A stretch of DNA of 42,901 nt from Ruminiclostridium sufflavum DSM 19573 (GCF_003208175.1 NZ_QKMR01000028.1:1-42901), one strand, 5' to 3'. Shown: positions 18,547-28,211, counted from the first letter of the stretch. Made by a program: numbers and translations. Notes: a model not told the origin generated them from the letters alone.

Positions 18547-19938
18547 TTATTCAATTGTCTTGATAAAGTCTTTTTCCATAATTAATCCGGATTTAAAGTA
18601 CACAGTTGCTGTTTTTTCATCCTTGATAACTATCAGATCAATCGTCTCATTCAATACAGCTTTGTTTATATCGTTTTTATCAAACTCTAATTTATCAGCT
18701 AATAGGTAATTCTTTAACGTAGCTTTTGTTTTCAACAAATATGCTGATGCTTCATTAACTATTGTTTCTAGAATTGATATAAACAATTCCACTAGCAATT
18801 CCAGCATTATTGCCTCTTTTATCGTTGGCGAATTTTTGCATTTTGTGGTTCCATTTTTTAATCGTTTCCGACATCGCCATACATATGACTTTCCACTTTT
18901 ATTCCACCAGGTTACTCTGTGGTATACGTTATTACATTCTCCACAAACAATTAGTCCACTTAAAGGATATGACGAGCTGTATCTCTTTCGAACATCACTA
19001 GCTTTTTTCGTACTCCTTCTTTTTAGCTCCTCTTGAACTTTATAATAAAGCTCTTTACTAATTATTGCCTCATGGCTGTTTCTAACATAATACTTCTTTA
19101 CATAGCCATTATTCATGACCTTTTTCTTTGTGAAAAAATCAATCGTATATGTCTTTTGCAAAATAGCATCTCCAATATACTTTTCACATTGAAGCATTTT
19201 GTAAATCGTACTGCTATGCCACTTGTCATTTCCGGTAGTTGTTTTTATTCCTTCAGTTTCAAGAATTAGCGCAATTTTATAAGCGCTAAAACCTGCAACA
19301 TATAAGTCATATACTTTTTGAACTACTTCAGCTTCTCCCGGAACTACAATTAATCTACCATTTGAATCTTTTGTATATCCCATAAACTTGTTATGATTTA
19401 CCTGAACAATTCCCTGTTCAAATTTCCGAACAATACCCCACCTTGTGTTTTCACTTAAGTTACGACTTTCTTCTTGTGCTTGGCTGCTCAAGATGGTGAT
19501 AAATAACTCACCGGTATTATCCATAGTATCGATGTTCTCTTTTTCGAAAATGATGCGTATTTGCCTCTCTTTTAACTCCCTAATAACCCTCAGAAAATCA
19601 ACTGTATTTCTTGCGAACCGACTAATTGACTTTGTAAGGATAAGATCAATTTTGCCAGCATAGCAGTCATCAATCATATCATTGAAGCTGTCACGGAATC
19701 TTGTATCAGTAGCTGCCTTCCCTTCATCAGCGTATATACCAACACAGTTCCAATTCTTGTTGGATTCAATCTTTTTTGTGTAGTATGCTATCTGAGCTTC
19801 ATAGCTGTTTTCTTGCTGTTCAAATCTTGTACTGACTCTGCAGTACGCTGCTACATTCAATTGCTTTTGCTCAATCCTAATATGTGAATCATACTTTGGA
19901 TCTGGCGGAATGACTGTAATACTCTTTTTATGTACCAT
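18547..19938 (-). CDS. Large serine recombinase (shortened form)
   Basis: 463 residues. The resolvase domain carries the nucleophile Ser36 in AAYCRVST, followed by SRFARNTVD and the SSQAQEESRN stretch of the active site. Then come the recombinase domain (GEAEVVQKVYDLYVAGFSAYKIA) and a zinc ribbon (CGECNNVYH, WRCRKRLKNGTTKC). It is close in sequence to the recombinase at 28212-29867 but lacks most of that protein's coiled-coil region, about 90 residues. The coiled coil controls integration versus excision in this family, so the direction of its reaction may be altered. AGGAGAGG precedes the ATG. It divides the island between the small-gene trio and the AbiL-like pair. Confidence 0.85.
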   Translation of the reverse strand: MVHKKSITVIPPDPKYDSHIRIEQKQLNVAAYCRVSTRFEQQENSYEAQIAYYTKKIESNKNWNCVGIYADEGKAATDTRFRDSFNDMIDDCYAGKIDLILTKSISRFARNTVDFLRVIRELKERQIRIIFEKENIDTMDNTGELFITILSSQAQEESRNLSENTRWGIVRKFEQGIVQVNHNKFMGYTKDSNGRLIVVPGEAEVVQKVYDLYVAGFSAYKIALILETEGIKTTTGNDKWHSSTIYKMLQCEKYIGDAILQKTYTIDFFTKKKVMNNGYVKKYYVRNSHEAIISKELYYKVQEELKRRSTKKASDVRKRYSSSYPLSGLIVCGECNNVYHRVTWWNKSGKSYVWRCRKRLKNGTTKCKNSPTIKEAIMLELLVELFISILETIVNEASAYLLKTKATLKNYLLADKLEFDKNDINKAVLNETIDLIVIKDEKTATVYFKSGLIMEKDFIKTIE

Positions 19939-20081
19939 TTTAACCTCTCCTATATAGATTTGATTTTGACTTTTCTATTATACAAAATCATATCTATAAA
20001 GCGAGAAATTTTGACAATTCTGCTTTGATAATATTTCTCATAAGCAAAATTGCCAAGAATTAATCCTTCCTAAATATTCAA

Positions 20082-20741
20082 CTATACCAATTCGCACTCT
20101 ACCAAGACTCTTTCAATAACTTCCCAAACTGCTAAAGAAGGATTTTCTTTGTAATACCTGTATCCCTTATATTCTTGCAAAACATATCCGTTTTCTGCAT
20201 TTCTTTTCATAATCTGTTTAGCGCGATTAACGGCATCTTTAACATTCTGCAAAGTCAATTGGCTCAGCATTCTTTTAAAATTGTTCTCATGTTTGTACTC
20301 ATCCATGTTTTCAAAATTTTCACCGTAAGCACTGTTAATATGCGATAAGTACAATCTCCTATGAGCTAATGAACCATTGCAGTTTGACTTATGTAATACA
20401 ATCCATAAATCAAAAGTTAGGTTTGAATACCCAAATTTATAGTTTATTTGCTTGCCTAAGTCTTTTGCTTGTTTCATATTGTCCATTGTTTCTTTGAATT
20501 GTCGTACATGGATTTCTTCATCACTCTCATAATCAGAAATATGATAAATATCTGTTTTTCCTGTTACGACAATTGACTTTGCACGTTTTAGGGGATTCTT
20601 TTGAACAGGGCAATCAAAGGAAACCTTAAACACAGATTCTGGAGTTTCATTTATGAGACTTTGAAGCCATTTGAAATACCATTGTTCAGTCTCGCCTTCT
20701 ACACTAAAATAGTACTTCTTCGTTTGCTTTAATTTTGCCAT
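20082..20741 (-). CDS. rloB: RloB-like protein of an AbiL-type abortive infection pair
   Basis: 219 residues. The N-terminal motif FSVEGETEQWYFKWL is the RloB signature, and NLTFDLWIVLHKS continues the conserved core; the fold is thought to be TOPRIM-like. It starts two bases after the upstream ATPase gene with GAGAGGTG as ribosome binding site, so it is coupled to it. Paired RloA (ATPase) and RloB make up AbiL-like abortive infection systems, where RloB is the presumed effector acting on nucleic acid. Length and motifs are normal, with no sign of decay. Confidence 0.8.
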   Translation of the reverse strand: MAKLKQTKKYYFSVEGETEQWYFKWLQSLINETPESVFKVSFDCPVQKNPLKRAKSIVVTGKTDIYHISDYESDEEIHVRQFKETMDNMKQAKDLGKQINYKFGYSNLTFDLWIVLHKSNCNGSLAHRRLYLSHINSAYGENFENMDEYKHENNFKRMLSQLTLQNVKDAVNRAKQIMKRNAENGYVLQEYKGYRYYKENPSLAVWEVIERVLVECELV

Positions 20742-20743
20742 TT

Positions 20744-22072
20744 CTACACCTCTCTTTCTCTCGAGATTAATTCCTCAAAGATTGGTGTAAAATCAATATC
20801 TTTTATCGCACCGTATTGGCTGACAAAGTAGTTTTTCATATAGTCTTCGTGCTTTCTAACACCCTTTTCGCCAGTAGTCCCAAAATCAGACAGGGAGTAT
20901 AATACACTGTTATTGTTGCCATCATCTCGTTCTACAAACTTTATCTCATCTCTTCTAAAGATGTTGGAGTTTAAGAAAATCGGATTATGAGTATTAAAAA
21001 TCAATTGTGCATTATTTACGTTAATCTCATCATTGTGGAATACATTGATTATGCTCATTAGCGCCATCGGATGGATTGATGCATCAAATTCATCAACTAC
21101 TAAAGTACCGCCTGTCAAAATAGCTCTTATTACTAAAGGAAATATGTTTACGAAACGAATCGTTCCGTATGATTCAAATATCTCTGCAGCAACAATTGCA
21201 TTTTTTTGATCCTTCATGTTTTTAAATATTGAGCATAGCTTTGCATCAGCCTCATTTTCGCTTATTACATATCCCAGTGCATTTGAATTGATCCCAAACA
21301 GCTTTGCTGCATTATTTGTTGTCGTCTCAACATAAACAGTCTGTTTTTGTGGGTCGACAAATCGTTTGATAAGTTGTAGTGAATCCGCTCTATAGATAAC
21401 CATGAACTTGTTTGTAAACCAATTGGTAATCAGCTTAACAAAGCTTTGGCTAATTATCAGCTTAAACCCATTCATCAAAAACAGCTCTTCATCATTTAAA
21501 CTATTCTTTGATATTTCAATGATGCTATCTTCATTTCTATAAAGGTTATCAGCTAGGAATTTGTTTATATTCTTAAAATCCCCAAAGGACAACTTGTCAT
21601 CCCTGACGAATACCTTTTCATTATTTACATGAAGCTCTTCTCGTAATACTTTTCTTGTGTATTCGCTATCTAAAAAGCATCCTAAGTCCAAGTTTACTTC
21701 ATAGTGAATCAACAAATCATTTTCTATGAAATCTATAGAGAATAAAACAGGCTCAGAACATTTTTCCATATTATTAGGTATCAATTCTAATGAACTTGAA
21801 GCTTGATTCGGTGAAGATTGATCTTCTGAATTTCGAATATGACCCCTAAGTACAATAGCCCTAAAAGTGTCCATGGCACCAATAATATTAGTTTTACCTG
21901 ATGCATTCGGTCCATATATAACGGATGAGCACAGTCCCTTTACACTTTTCCCTTTTGTCTTTTTAACTAGCAAGCTATAATCTAGCCCCTTTTGTTTAGG
22001 TGCTGCAGTCATAGAAAACACAGCTTCATCAACAAAAGACTTATAATTCTTAGTCTTGAATTCTAAAATCAT
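20744..22072 (-). CDS. rloA: RloA-like AAA ATPase of an AbiL-type pair
   Basis: 442 residues from the ATG at 22070-22072 (MILEFKTKNYKSF), preferred over one five codons upstream because GGAG lies about nine bases before it. Walker A is YGPNASGKTN near residue 53-62, and Walker B is GTLVVDEFDASIHP, both typical of the SMC/OLD-like AAA_15/21 ATPases. It probably senses infection and gates the RloB effector encoded next. The 185 bp upstream up to the fic terminator hold its promoter; a TATAAT-like sequence is hard to single out in the AT-rich DNA. Confidence 0.8.
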   Translation of the reverse strand: MILEFKTKNYKSFVDEAVFSMTAAPKQKGLDYSLLVKKTKGKSVKGLCSSVIYGPNASGKTNIIGAMDTFRAIVLRGHIRNSEDQSSPNQASSSLELIPNNMEKCSEPVLFSIDFIENDLLIHYEVNLDLGCFLDSEYTRKVLREELHVNNEKVFVRDDKLSFGDFKNINKFLADNLYRNEDSIIEISKNSLNDEELFLMNGFKLIISQSFVKLITNWFTNKFMVIYRADSLQLIKRFVDPQKQTVYVETTTNNAAKLFGINSNALGYVISENEADAKLCSIFKNMKDQKNAIVAAEIFESYGTIRFVNIFPLVIRAILTGGTLVVDEFDASIHPMALMSIINVFHNDEINVNNAQLIFNTHNPIFLNSNIFRRDEIKFVERDDGNNNSVLYSLSDFGTTGEKGVRKHEDYMKNYFVSQYGAIKDIDFTPIFEELISREREV

Positions 22073-22201
22073 ATTTATTATCTCCATTCTGCAATTTTAA
22101 TGCAAAATCACAATTAAATTATACTGATATTATATGCATAAGTCAAATTTACTATTCAATTTTGCATAAATATTGCAAAATTATTTCCATTTAAATTAAA
22201 A

Positions 22202-22239
22202 TAAAAACTTCTACCTCCATAAATTTATGAAAGTAGAAG
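22202..22239 (-). terminator. Terminator after the fic gene
   Basis: CTTCTAC pairs with GTAGAAG (22208-22214 with 22233-22239), with an inner CATAAATTTATG palindrome. On the minus strand the stem is followed by TTTTTAT, 33 bases beyond the fic stop. Confidence 0.65.
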
Positions 22240-22271
22240 ATGTGAATGTTCTTAAACACTATGGATACTTT

Positions 22272-23024
22272 TTACATTTGATGTGATTGGTTCTGTTCCG
22301 GTATTATAGAGATATATTTATCAAGCTGTGCTTCTTCCAATTCCGCAATCATATTTGTAAAATCATCTAGATTACCTTGAGCAGCATATTTGTCTAATGC
22401 ATTATAGTAATTCAATCGATTTTCTTTTGCTATAGAAATCGGTAAAAAACCATAGCTCATCAATTGATAGTTCATAATCAGTCTTGATGTCCTACCATTA
22501 CCATCTTGAAACGGATGAATTCTAACAAACTCTCCATGTGTCCATGCTGCTAGTTCAATTGGATTCAAATCTTTCTTATACATTAAATCTGCAAAGAAAT
22601 TCTTTATCTGAAAATACATTTCGTTTCTTGCAGGTGGTGTGTGGCTGGCACCACTAATAAAAACCTCTTCATTTCTATATATACCACCGACTATGATATT
22701 CTTCATGACAAGTGCATCAATGTCTTTTACTATTTTTTCACTCAAAGGAAGCCCTTCTTGGATACATTGTTTCACATAACGGAAGGCTTTTCTATGATTT
22801 ACAACTTCGTATATTTCTCTAAGTGCTTTTCCTCCAACGGAAATACCGTCTTCCAATACCACTTTAGTTTCAATAAGCGTAAGGGTATTTCCTTCTATTG
22901 CAGTAGAGTTATGAGTAAATTCTACTTCAAACGCATTATTATAAGATTCAATTGTAACTTTATGAAGTGTATTTTTTCCATCATCATACGATTTTTGTTT
23001 TTCTGATATTCTTTTAAAATCCAA
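22272..23024 (-). CDS. Fic-domain protein with N-terminal autoinhibitory motif
   Basis: 250 residues. The catalytic loop HPFQDGNGRTSR (170-181) matches HxFx(D/E)GNGRxxR, so AMP transfer from ATP to a protein hydroxyl is expected. The inhibitory motif (S/T)xxxE(G/N) is present at 40-46 (STAIEGN), before the Fic core, making this a class II Fic protein that does not need a separate antitoxin. The target is unknown. It stands alone between the AbiL-like pair and Gabija, with its own terminator. Fic proteins are frequent in defence islands and may act as toxins, but many are housekeeping-type regulators. Confidence 0.85.
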   Translation of the reverse strand: MDFKRISEKQKSYDDGKNTLHKVTIESYNNAFEVEFTHNSTAIEGNTLTLIETKVVLEDGISVGGKALREIYEVVNHRKAFRYVKQCIQEGLPLSEKIVKDIDALVMKNIIVGGIYRNEEVFISGASHTPPARNEMYFQIKNFFADLMYKKDLNPIELAAWTHGEFVRIHPFQDGNGRTSRLIMNYQLMSYGFLPISIAKENRLNYYNALDKYAAQGNLDDFTNMIAELEEAQLDKYISIIPEQNQSHQM

Positions 23025-23374
23025 GATTGAGCCTCATTTCATAGCTAACTTTATAATCATTATAGCATGCTGGTTACAAATAGTAAGACAACAATTTATA
23101 TTATGGCTCTGGTACATATAATCTTAAAACACCAAATCTGAATTCATCTATTTAGAAAATGTCATTTAGCCAAATAGTGGGAAAGATTATCGCTAAAATC
23201 TTTATCTTAATCATAAATTTCTTCAACACCGTAGTGCCTAATTTGCTCATTAAATTTTCAAATAAATGTGTTTTACTTGAAAGCTTTATTGGGCACAATT
23301 AATTATTTTATAATGATTATACCCATATCGATAATTAACAATTACTATTACTCTTTAGAGTACACTCCTATTTT
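23025..23374. other. Intergenic region between gajB and fic
   Basis: About 350 bp, AT-rich, without a supported gene. It should hold the fic promoter and the end of the Gabija transcript. The small hairpin ACTCTTTAGAGT (near 23350-23361) just after the gajB stop is the only terminator-like structure I see. Confidence 0.4.
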
Positions 23375-25069
23375 TTAGTGATTTTCTACTTTAACTAAGC
23401 CAGTTTTAGATAGCATATCATAAAGTTCATTTATTCCTTCATTACTCTGTATGTTATTAAACCTCGTCCTTCTAGCTCTACAAAAAGTAAAATCCACACG
23501 ATTTTTAGCTCTTGAGAGAGCTACAAAAAAAGCACATTTATCTTCATCGGGTTGATTAGCAAAATTCCAAAAGGCGGAATCTTCCAGCCCAATAAAAAAT
23601 ACAGATTTATATTCTAGACCTTTACTTTTATGAATTGTCATGATGGGAATTGAATTTTCACCTATAAAATTTTCAATAGCAACTTTCCAATCATTAACCA
23701 ATAAATACTCCTTCCACAACAACTTTTTAAACTCTAATATTTTCTTTGAATAATAAGCTTTATTTTTATACTCTGGAAATATTGCAGCAAGCCTATCATA
23801 AGACAATCTTTCTAGAATGATATTGATATTTTGATTAAATATTTTCGGATCAGAAATGTTATGAATATTATTTGCAAAGGTCTTTAGCAAGATATTTACT
23901 TCGTTTTCAACGCGCATAAACTCTTCAGTCTTTGAGTTTTCATCAAGAGATTCTATCTCACAAAAAAAGTTATTAATATATCTCCACTCATTCGGATTTT
24001 GTTTTGAAGTAGTAAGTATAAAAATAAAAGTCAAGATTTTGACAATCTCTTCTTTTAACAAATCTTGATAGACAGTTTCATTTCTTGCTCTAATACTACT
24101 ATCTTCTAGCCGTTTAATTATACTTTCACTATATGTATCCACTGTTTGTTTGACAAGAATACATATATCATTTGGTTTGGTTCCACTTTCTATTAATTCT
24201 ATTATCTCATTACATATAACTTCTGTTTCTGTATTTTCATCATTGAAAAACCTCAAGAACGCCTCGCCCATTTGACTATCCCATTTTGGAGACGGCTTAA
24301 TATTAGCTTCTTTTTCATTAAGATTGGCATACATAGCCTTTTGTATTTCTACAAGGCGTGGAGCAGACCGATGATTCATTAATAGTATTTCCTTCGTTGC
24401 TTTGAAATCACTTAGATAATCTTCAAAAACAGTTCTCCTTGCACCTGCCCAAAGCATAATTCGTTGTTTGCTGTCACCTACTGCAGTAATTACCGCTTTT
24501 GAATCTAGAAAACAAGCTTTTACAAGCTCGTATTGTATTGAAGTAGTGTCTTGAAACTCATCTAAAAAAATATGACTATATGTTAATTGTAGTGACTTTT
24601 TTATGGATGGATTTGTTCTAATAATTTCAGTAGCTAACTTGGAAATAGCTTGAAAAGAAAGAATGCTTTTACCGTTGTTTTCGTTGTTTAAACCTATATC
24701 ATAGTTTTTATTAGGTTTGATTTTAACAGGTAATCCATTCATGAAACGATCTAGTAACGATTTGGCAAATGCATCAAATGTCATAGAATTAAATCTAAAT
24801 ACCAATTCATTACCGCATCTTTTCTCAACTCGATCTTTTAGATTTAAAGCAGCATCCTTTTTGAAACTTATAGCCAGTATTTTTTTAGGATTTATGCAAG
24901 TGTTGGTTTCTAATAAGTAGCTCGCTCTTTGTGCTAGTAACTCCGTTTTTCCAGCTCCTGGACCAGCCGTTACTAATTTGCTGGCATTACTAGTAGCGAC
25001 CAGCATTGCTGCATCTTCTAGAATAAAACCGTCTGTTGGTACCCACTCATTACAGTTTTTCCATTGCAC
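23375..25069 (-). CDS. gajB: GajB-like UvrD/Rep helicase of a Gabija system
   Basis: 564 residues, slightly longer than the usual 490-500. Superfamily 1A motifs are all present: GPGAGKT (36-42), FLDEFQD near 166-172, VGDSKQRIMLWAGA, MTIHKSKGLEYKSVFF and FVALSRAKNRVDF. It follows gajA by 24 bp on the same strand. In Gabija, GajB joins GajA in a large complex that degrades phage DNA and responds to nucleotide depletion. UvrD-like helicases also occur alone, but the adjoining OLD-TOPRIM gene makes the Gabija call firm. The 3' end is intact. Confidence 0.85.
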   Translation of the reverse strand: MQWKNCNEWVPTDGFILEDAAMLVATSNASKLVTAGPGAGKTELLAQRASYLLETNTCINPKKILAISFKKDAALNLKDRVEKRCGNELVFRFNSMTFDAFAKSLLDRFMNGLPVKIKPNKNYDIGLNNENNGKSILSFQAISKLATEIIRTNPSIKKSLQLTYSHIFLDEFQDTTSIQYELVKACFLDSKAVITAVGDSKQRIMLWAGARRTVFEDYLSDFKATKEILLMNHRSAPRLVEIQKAMYANLNEKEANIKPSPKWDSQMGEAFLRFFNDENTETEVICNEIIELIESGTKPNDICILVKQTVDTYSESIIKRLEDSSIRARNETVYQDLLKEEIVKILTFIFILTTSKQNPNEWRYINNFFCEIESLDENSKTEEFMRVENEVNILLKTFANNIHNISDPKIFNQNINIILERLSYDRLAAIFPEYKNKAYYSKKILEFKKLLWKEYLLVNDWKVAIENFIGENSIPIMTIHKSKGLEYKSVFFIGLEDSAFWNFANQPDEDKCAFFVALSRAKNRVDFTFCRARRTRFNNIQSNEGINELYDMLSKTGLVKVENH

Positions 25070-25093
25070 TTACACCACCTCCTATACAAAATA

Positions 25094-27373
25094 TTAGTTT
25101 ATTTTTGCGATAATTGTATTTACAAATTTCTGCAAGCACTCTGGAAAATCTTCAAATACTATATCCTCATTTTCAGTAAATAAAACACGATGCGTAGTAG
25201 GTTTACCTCTGTTTAAAAAGAAGTAATTATACCAGATCATTAGTTCTTTTTCCTTTGCAGTATATGTAGCACCATCGCCACCTTCATCTTTCAACGTTGC
25301 ACGTAAATCAGATTTTATTCTCTTATTTAATAATTTCGTATATGTGCTTTGATCGCCTTCCTTTACTTCTGGCTTGTGAATTTTCCCATATCCTTTAATA
25401 AATGGACCTTCATTATCAGCTAAAGTAGCAATATATTGTTCTTTGAATTTCGTAAGCATCGCGAAATCAATATCTAATGGGGCTGAAAAATATACATCAT
25501 AACCTTCAAGCATTTCAATCCACCCACCGATATTTTTATAGTTTGTCCATGTGTGCATATCATCAAATTCTTTTTTACTCAGAACACCATCGTCAGTATC
25601 TAAGAGTTTCTTACGATTTTCACCATTCTCTATAAGTTGCTGAATTGCATATTTTATGCGTCCCCAGCCTCCACCATCACGCTCACGATCAAAATCTAGT
25701 AGTGTTATAAAAGGAATATTCAAGTCGTTCAACAATCTCCAAAAGTGATTCACATGACGTCCACCTAGAGGAACAATAGAAATTTCTGAAGTATCAATTT
25801 TAGTATTTTTGAGTTCTAACATTTTTTTTAGAATTATTTCTTCACTATCCCCTTCACCTAAAACAACTAACTTAGCAAAATATAACTCAGGATAAGCTGT
25901 TACAGCTTCTTTTATATATTTAAATTGAATTGCTTCCTTTTCTTCATTTGGCAGTGTTAATGCTCTTATTTCAGAACATTCAATATTTCTACAAGTTCTG
26001 AAGTATCTTATATTTGTAGGATCGATTCTCTTAATAATTGATGGTGAGTGCGAGGTTACTACTGATTGCGAATTTAACTTATATGCAATTGTTTTCAATC
26101 TTTCAATTACTCTTCCTAGAATTTGAGGAGATATATGGTTTTCAGGCTCTTCCACTGCTACAATTGTTAAGATTGGAGGAAGAAGATCAAAGTATTTTGA
26201 TCTTCCTTTTGAGATTATTTCTTCCATGATTTTTTCTTCAATATTAAGCATTGTATCAACAATTGAGAGATAGAATAATGAACGCAGCCCATCACCAAGC
26301 TCTTCACTTTTAAAACTTCTCGTTGTTTGAGTTGGTGAAAAAGTAACTTCAACTTTCTTCAATATAGTTTCTAAGTCTGAATTATTAAATTTAATCTTAG
26401 CATTAGAATATCTTTGATCTTTATGATACTCGTTCCATTGAGTATCTAATGATTCTGCTAATAATATTATGGATTCCTCTTCTAGGAAAGCTTGTTCAAC
26501 CAACTCAGTTCTCTCTACTATTTTTGATTTCGATTCATCTGACCATTTAATACTATTTAACAAGCGATACATAATAGAACCTGACACATTTTTAAGTTGC
26601 TCATTTGGTTGCCTAATAGCTGGTATATAAACTATCTTTATCCGTTCTAATTCTTGGCGATTAGCTTTATGGCAGTCAGACTCTTCAACCTCTGATAAAC
26701 CTGTAGTTATATAATTAATTTTACTCTCCACAATTCCTTCAGGGTTTGTACTTTTTTTCCATGTGGCATCTAATCTAATTCTTAAATATGGGTTTCCTTG
26801 TGGTTCATCTATAATAAAATGATTAAAAAACACAGGAACATCAAGTGCATTTTCTTCCACAAGGGATTTTTCAAATGTAAAGTATGCTTCGATAAACATT
26901 TCATTCTCAATTATGCTATCTGGATTTTGACTAATAGGGATGTGAAAATCAGATCGTTCAATATTTCTATCTGAAGTTTTATCGCCAAACAATTTTAATA
27001 AAGCCGTTATTAATGCGGTTTTACCACTGCTATTATGTCCAATTAATCCAGTTAAGTCATCAAACTCAATAGTAGTTGGCTTTTTCCCAAAGCATCTATA
27101 ATTACTAATTATCATTTTTTGTAGTTTCATAATGTCCCCCCTGTAACTTATATATCTCTGTTGCCCCGATGATGTCTTTTCTATCAGAACAACCCCTATA
27201 TTATCTGTCTTAATATAATTGAGAAACAAAGTGCCAAGGAGTAATCGATTTCTGCATGAAATCCGGTTCCATTCATATCCTTTAAATAGATCACGAACCA
27301 TGAATCCTTCACTCGTTAAGAGATTAGCTAGTTTAACTTTAGCGATATTCATTAATTCATTCACAGTTGGCAT
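25094..27373 (-). CDS. gajA: GajA-like OLD-family nuclease with N-terminal DUF1413 domain
   Basis: 759 residues. Residues 1-80 match DUF1413 (VRDLFKGYEWNRISCRNRLLLGTLFL, then IEKTSSGQQRY), normally a small stand-alone protein. From residue 82 it is a typical GajA: Walker A GHNSSGKT (112-119), an ABC-type ATPase with VAVEEPENHISP, and a TOPRIM nuclease with GEGDSEE near 506 and LDFDRERDGGGWG near 557. The frame is continuous through both parts. The codon for residue 82 is an ATG with AGGGGGG five bases upstream, so a normal-length GajA of 678 residues can also be made. Either the cell produces two forms or the long frame is a joined pair of genes. The ATG at 27371-27373 has a weaker TGGGAC site. 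Confidence 0.85.
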   Translation of the reverse strand: MPTVNELMNIAKVKLANLLTSEGFMVRDLFKGYEWNRISCRNRLLLGTLFLNYIKTDNIGVVLIEKTSSGQQRYISYRGDIMKLQKMIISNYRCFGKKPTTIEFDDLTGLIGHNSSGKTALITALLKLFGDKTSDRNIERSDFHIPISQNPDSIIENEMFIEAYFTFEKSLVEENALDVPVFFNHFIIDEPQGNPYLRIRLDATWKKSTNPEGIVESKINYITTGLSEVEESDCHKANRQELERIKIVYIPAIRQPNEQLKNVSGSIMYRLLNSIKWSDESKSKIVERTELVEQAFLEEESIILLAESLDTQWNEYHKDQRYSNAKIKFNNSDLETILKKVEVTFSPTQTTRSFKSEELGDGLRSLFYLSIVDTMLNIEEKIMEEIISKGRSKYFDLLPPILTIVAVEEPENHISPQILGRVIERLKTIAYKLNSQSVVTSHSPSIIKRIDPTNIRYFRTCRNIECSEIRALTLPNEEKEAIQFKYIKEAVTAYPELYFAKLVVLGEGDSEEIILKKMLELKNTKIDTSEISIVPLGGRHVNHFWRLLNDLNIPFITLLDFDRERDGGGWGRIKYAIQQLIENGENRKKLLDTDDGVLSKKEFDDMHTWTNYKNIGGWIEMLEGYDVYFSAPLDIDFAMLTKFKEQYIATLADNEGPFIKGYGKIHKPEVKEGDQSTYTKLLNKRIKSDLRATLKDEGGDGATYTAKEKELMIWYNYFFLNRGKPTTHRVLFTENEDIVFEDFPECLQKFVNTIIAKIN
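27128..27142 (-). promoter_or_regulatory. Internal ribosome binding site and second gajA start
   Basis: On the minus strand AGGGGGG is followed by ACATT and ATG, the codon for Met82 of the long reading frame. Its spacing is near ideal and its match is better than that at the first start. Translation from here gives the classic GajA N-terminus MKLQKMIISNYRCFGKK. Confidence 0.75.
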
Positions 27374-27668
27374 TTTCTTGTCCCAATAGTCACAACAATA
27401 TCTACAGCATTATTATTATAATTGTACTATTATGGGAAATTTTACACAAGAAAAAGCAACCATATATTTTATTAATTTACATATTACAACGGTTTTAAAT
27501 ATTATCATTAAAACCTTTCTATTTTATTCCACAGAAAGTAAAACTTTCGTTTTTCTTAAACACTCATAATTGTTATAAGTCATCATTAAAGTCATGATCA
27601 AAATGTTTACGTTCCTCAATTGAATGAATGGAATTAACAATACCCTCAACCAAGTGAGCTTTTACAAA

Positions 27669-28085
27669 TTACAACATCCTAAATTCCGCCTGCATTACTG
27701 CCTCTTCTTCTGAATGCCATAATGCCTCCATTTCTTCTCTGGTTGCAACTGGGAAGTCTTTTGGTTCTTTCTCTCCCTGCTGAATGGGTGCCAAGTGAGG
27801 AATAATATCTCTGCATAGTTTCTGATTTGGACAGGTCATTATAAACCCACCATATATAGATTCACAAATCAGCCTGTCACACATATCTGTCATGATAATC
27901 TTATCTGCTGTATAAGCATTCTTTCCAATAAAGTTTGCAATGTTCTCTGCAGTCATCGGAAACATATAATCAGTGTGAATTCCATTATCGCCTTTTTTAT
28001 ATACACAGGCATATCCGAGATTTCCATCTTCCTGTAATTCATATAATTCTTCTGTTGTCATCTTCTCCCTCCAATTTCTATTCAT
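27669..28085 (-). CDS. Hypothetical protein of the recombinase cassette, 138 residues
   Basis: A soluble acidic protein starting MNRNWREKMTTEELYELQEDG, with two Cys pairs in the middle (MCDRLIC, MTCPNQKLC) and a C-terminal acidic helix. I do not recognise a domain. An in-frame ATG at residue 9 (MTTEELYEL) has a GAGGGAGAAG site and may be the true start. After the stop the same frame stays open for 31 more codons (down to 27573), encoding FVKAHLVEGIVNSIHSIEE, which may be the tail of an originally longer protein lost to a nonsense change. It is downstream of the recombinase at 28212 on the same strand, separated by 126 bp. Confidence 0.55.
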   Translation of the reverse strand: MNRNWREKMTTEELYELQEDGNLGYACVYKKGDNGIHTDYMFPMTAENIANFIGKNAYTADKIIMTDMCDRLICESIYGGFIMTCPNQKLCRDIIPHLAPIQQGEKEPKDFPVATREEMEALWHSEEEAVMQAEFRML

Positions 28086-28211
28086 AATGATTTAAAAACA
28101 GTTGCTACAAGCACAAAGTGTTGCTGATAGACATAGAAAAACCGCAGCTGCTGTACTGGCAGTTACGGTAATGGTGATTCCTATTAAAATTCACATAGTG
28201 TGCCTTCCATT

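Noticed and set aside
27534-27554. GAAAGT/ACTTTC hairpin with T-run on the plus strand
   Set aside because: No plus-strand gene lies upstream for it to terminate, and the stem is only six A/T-rich pairs.
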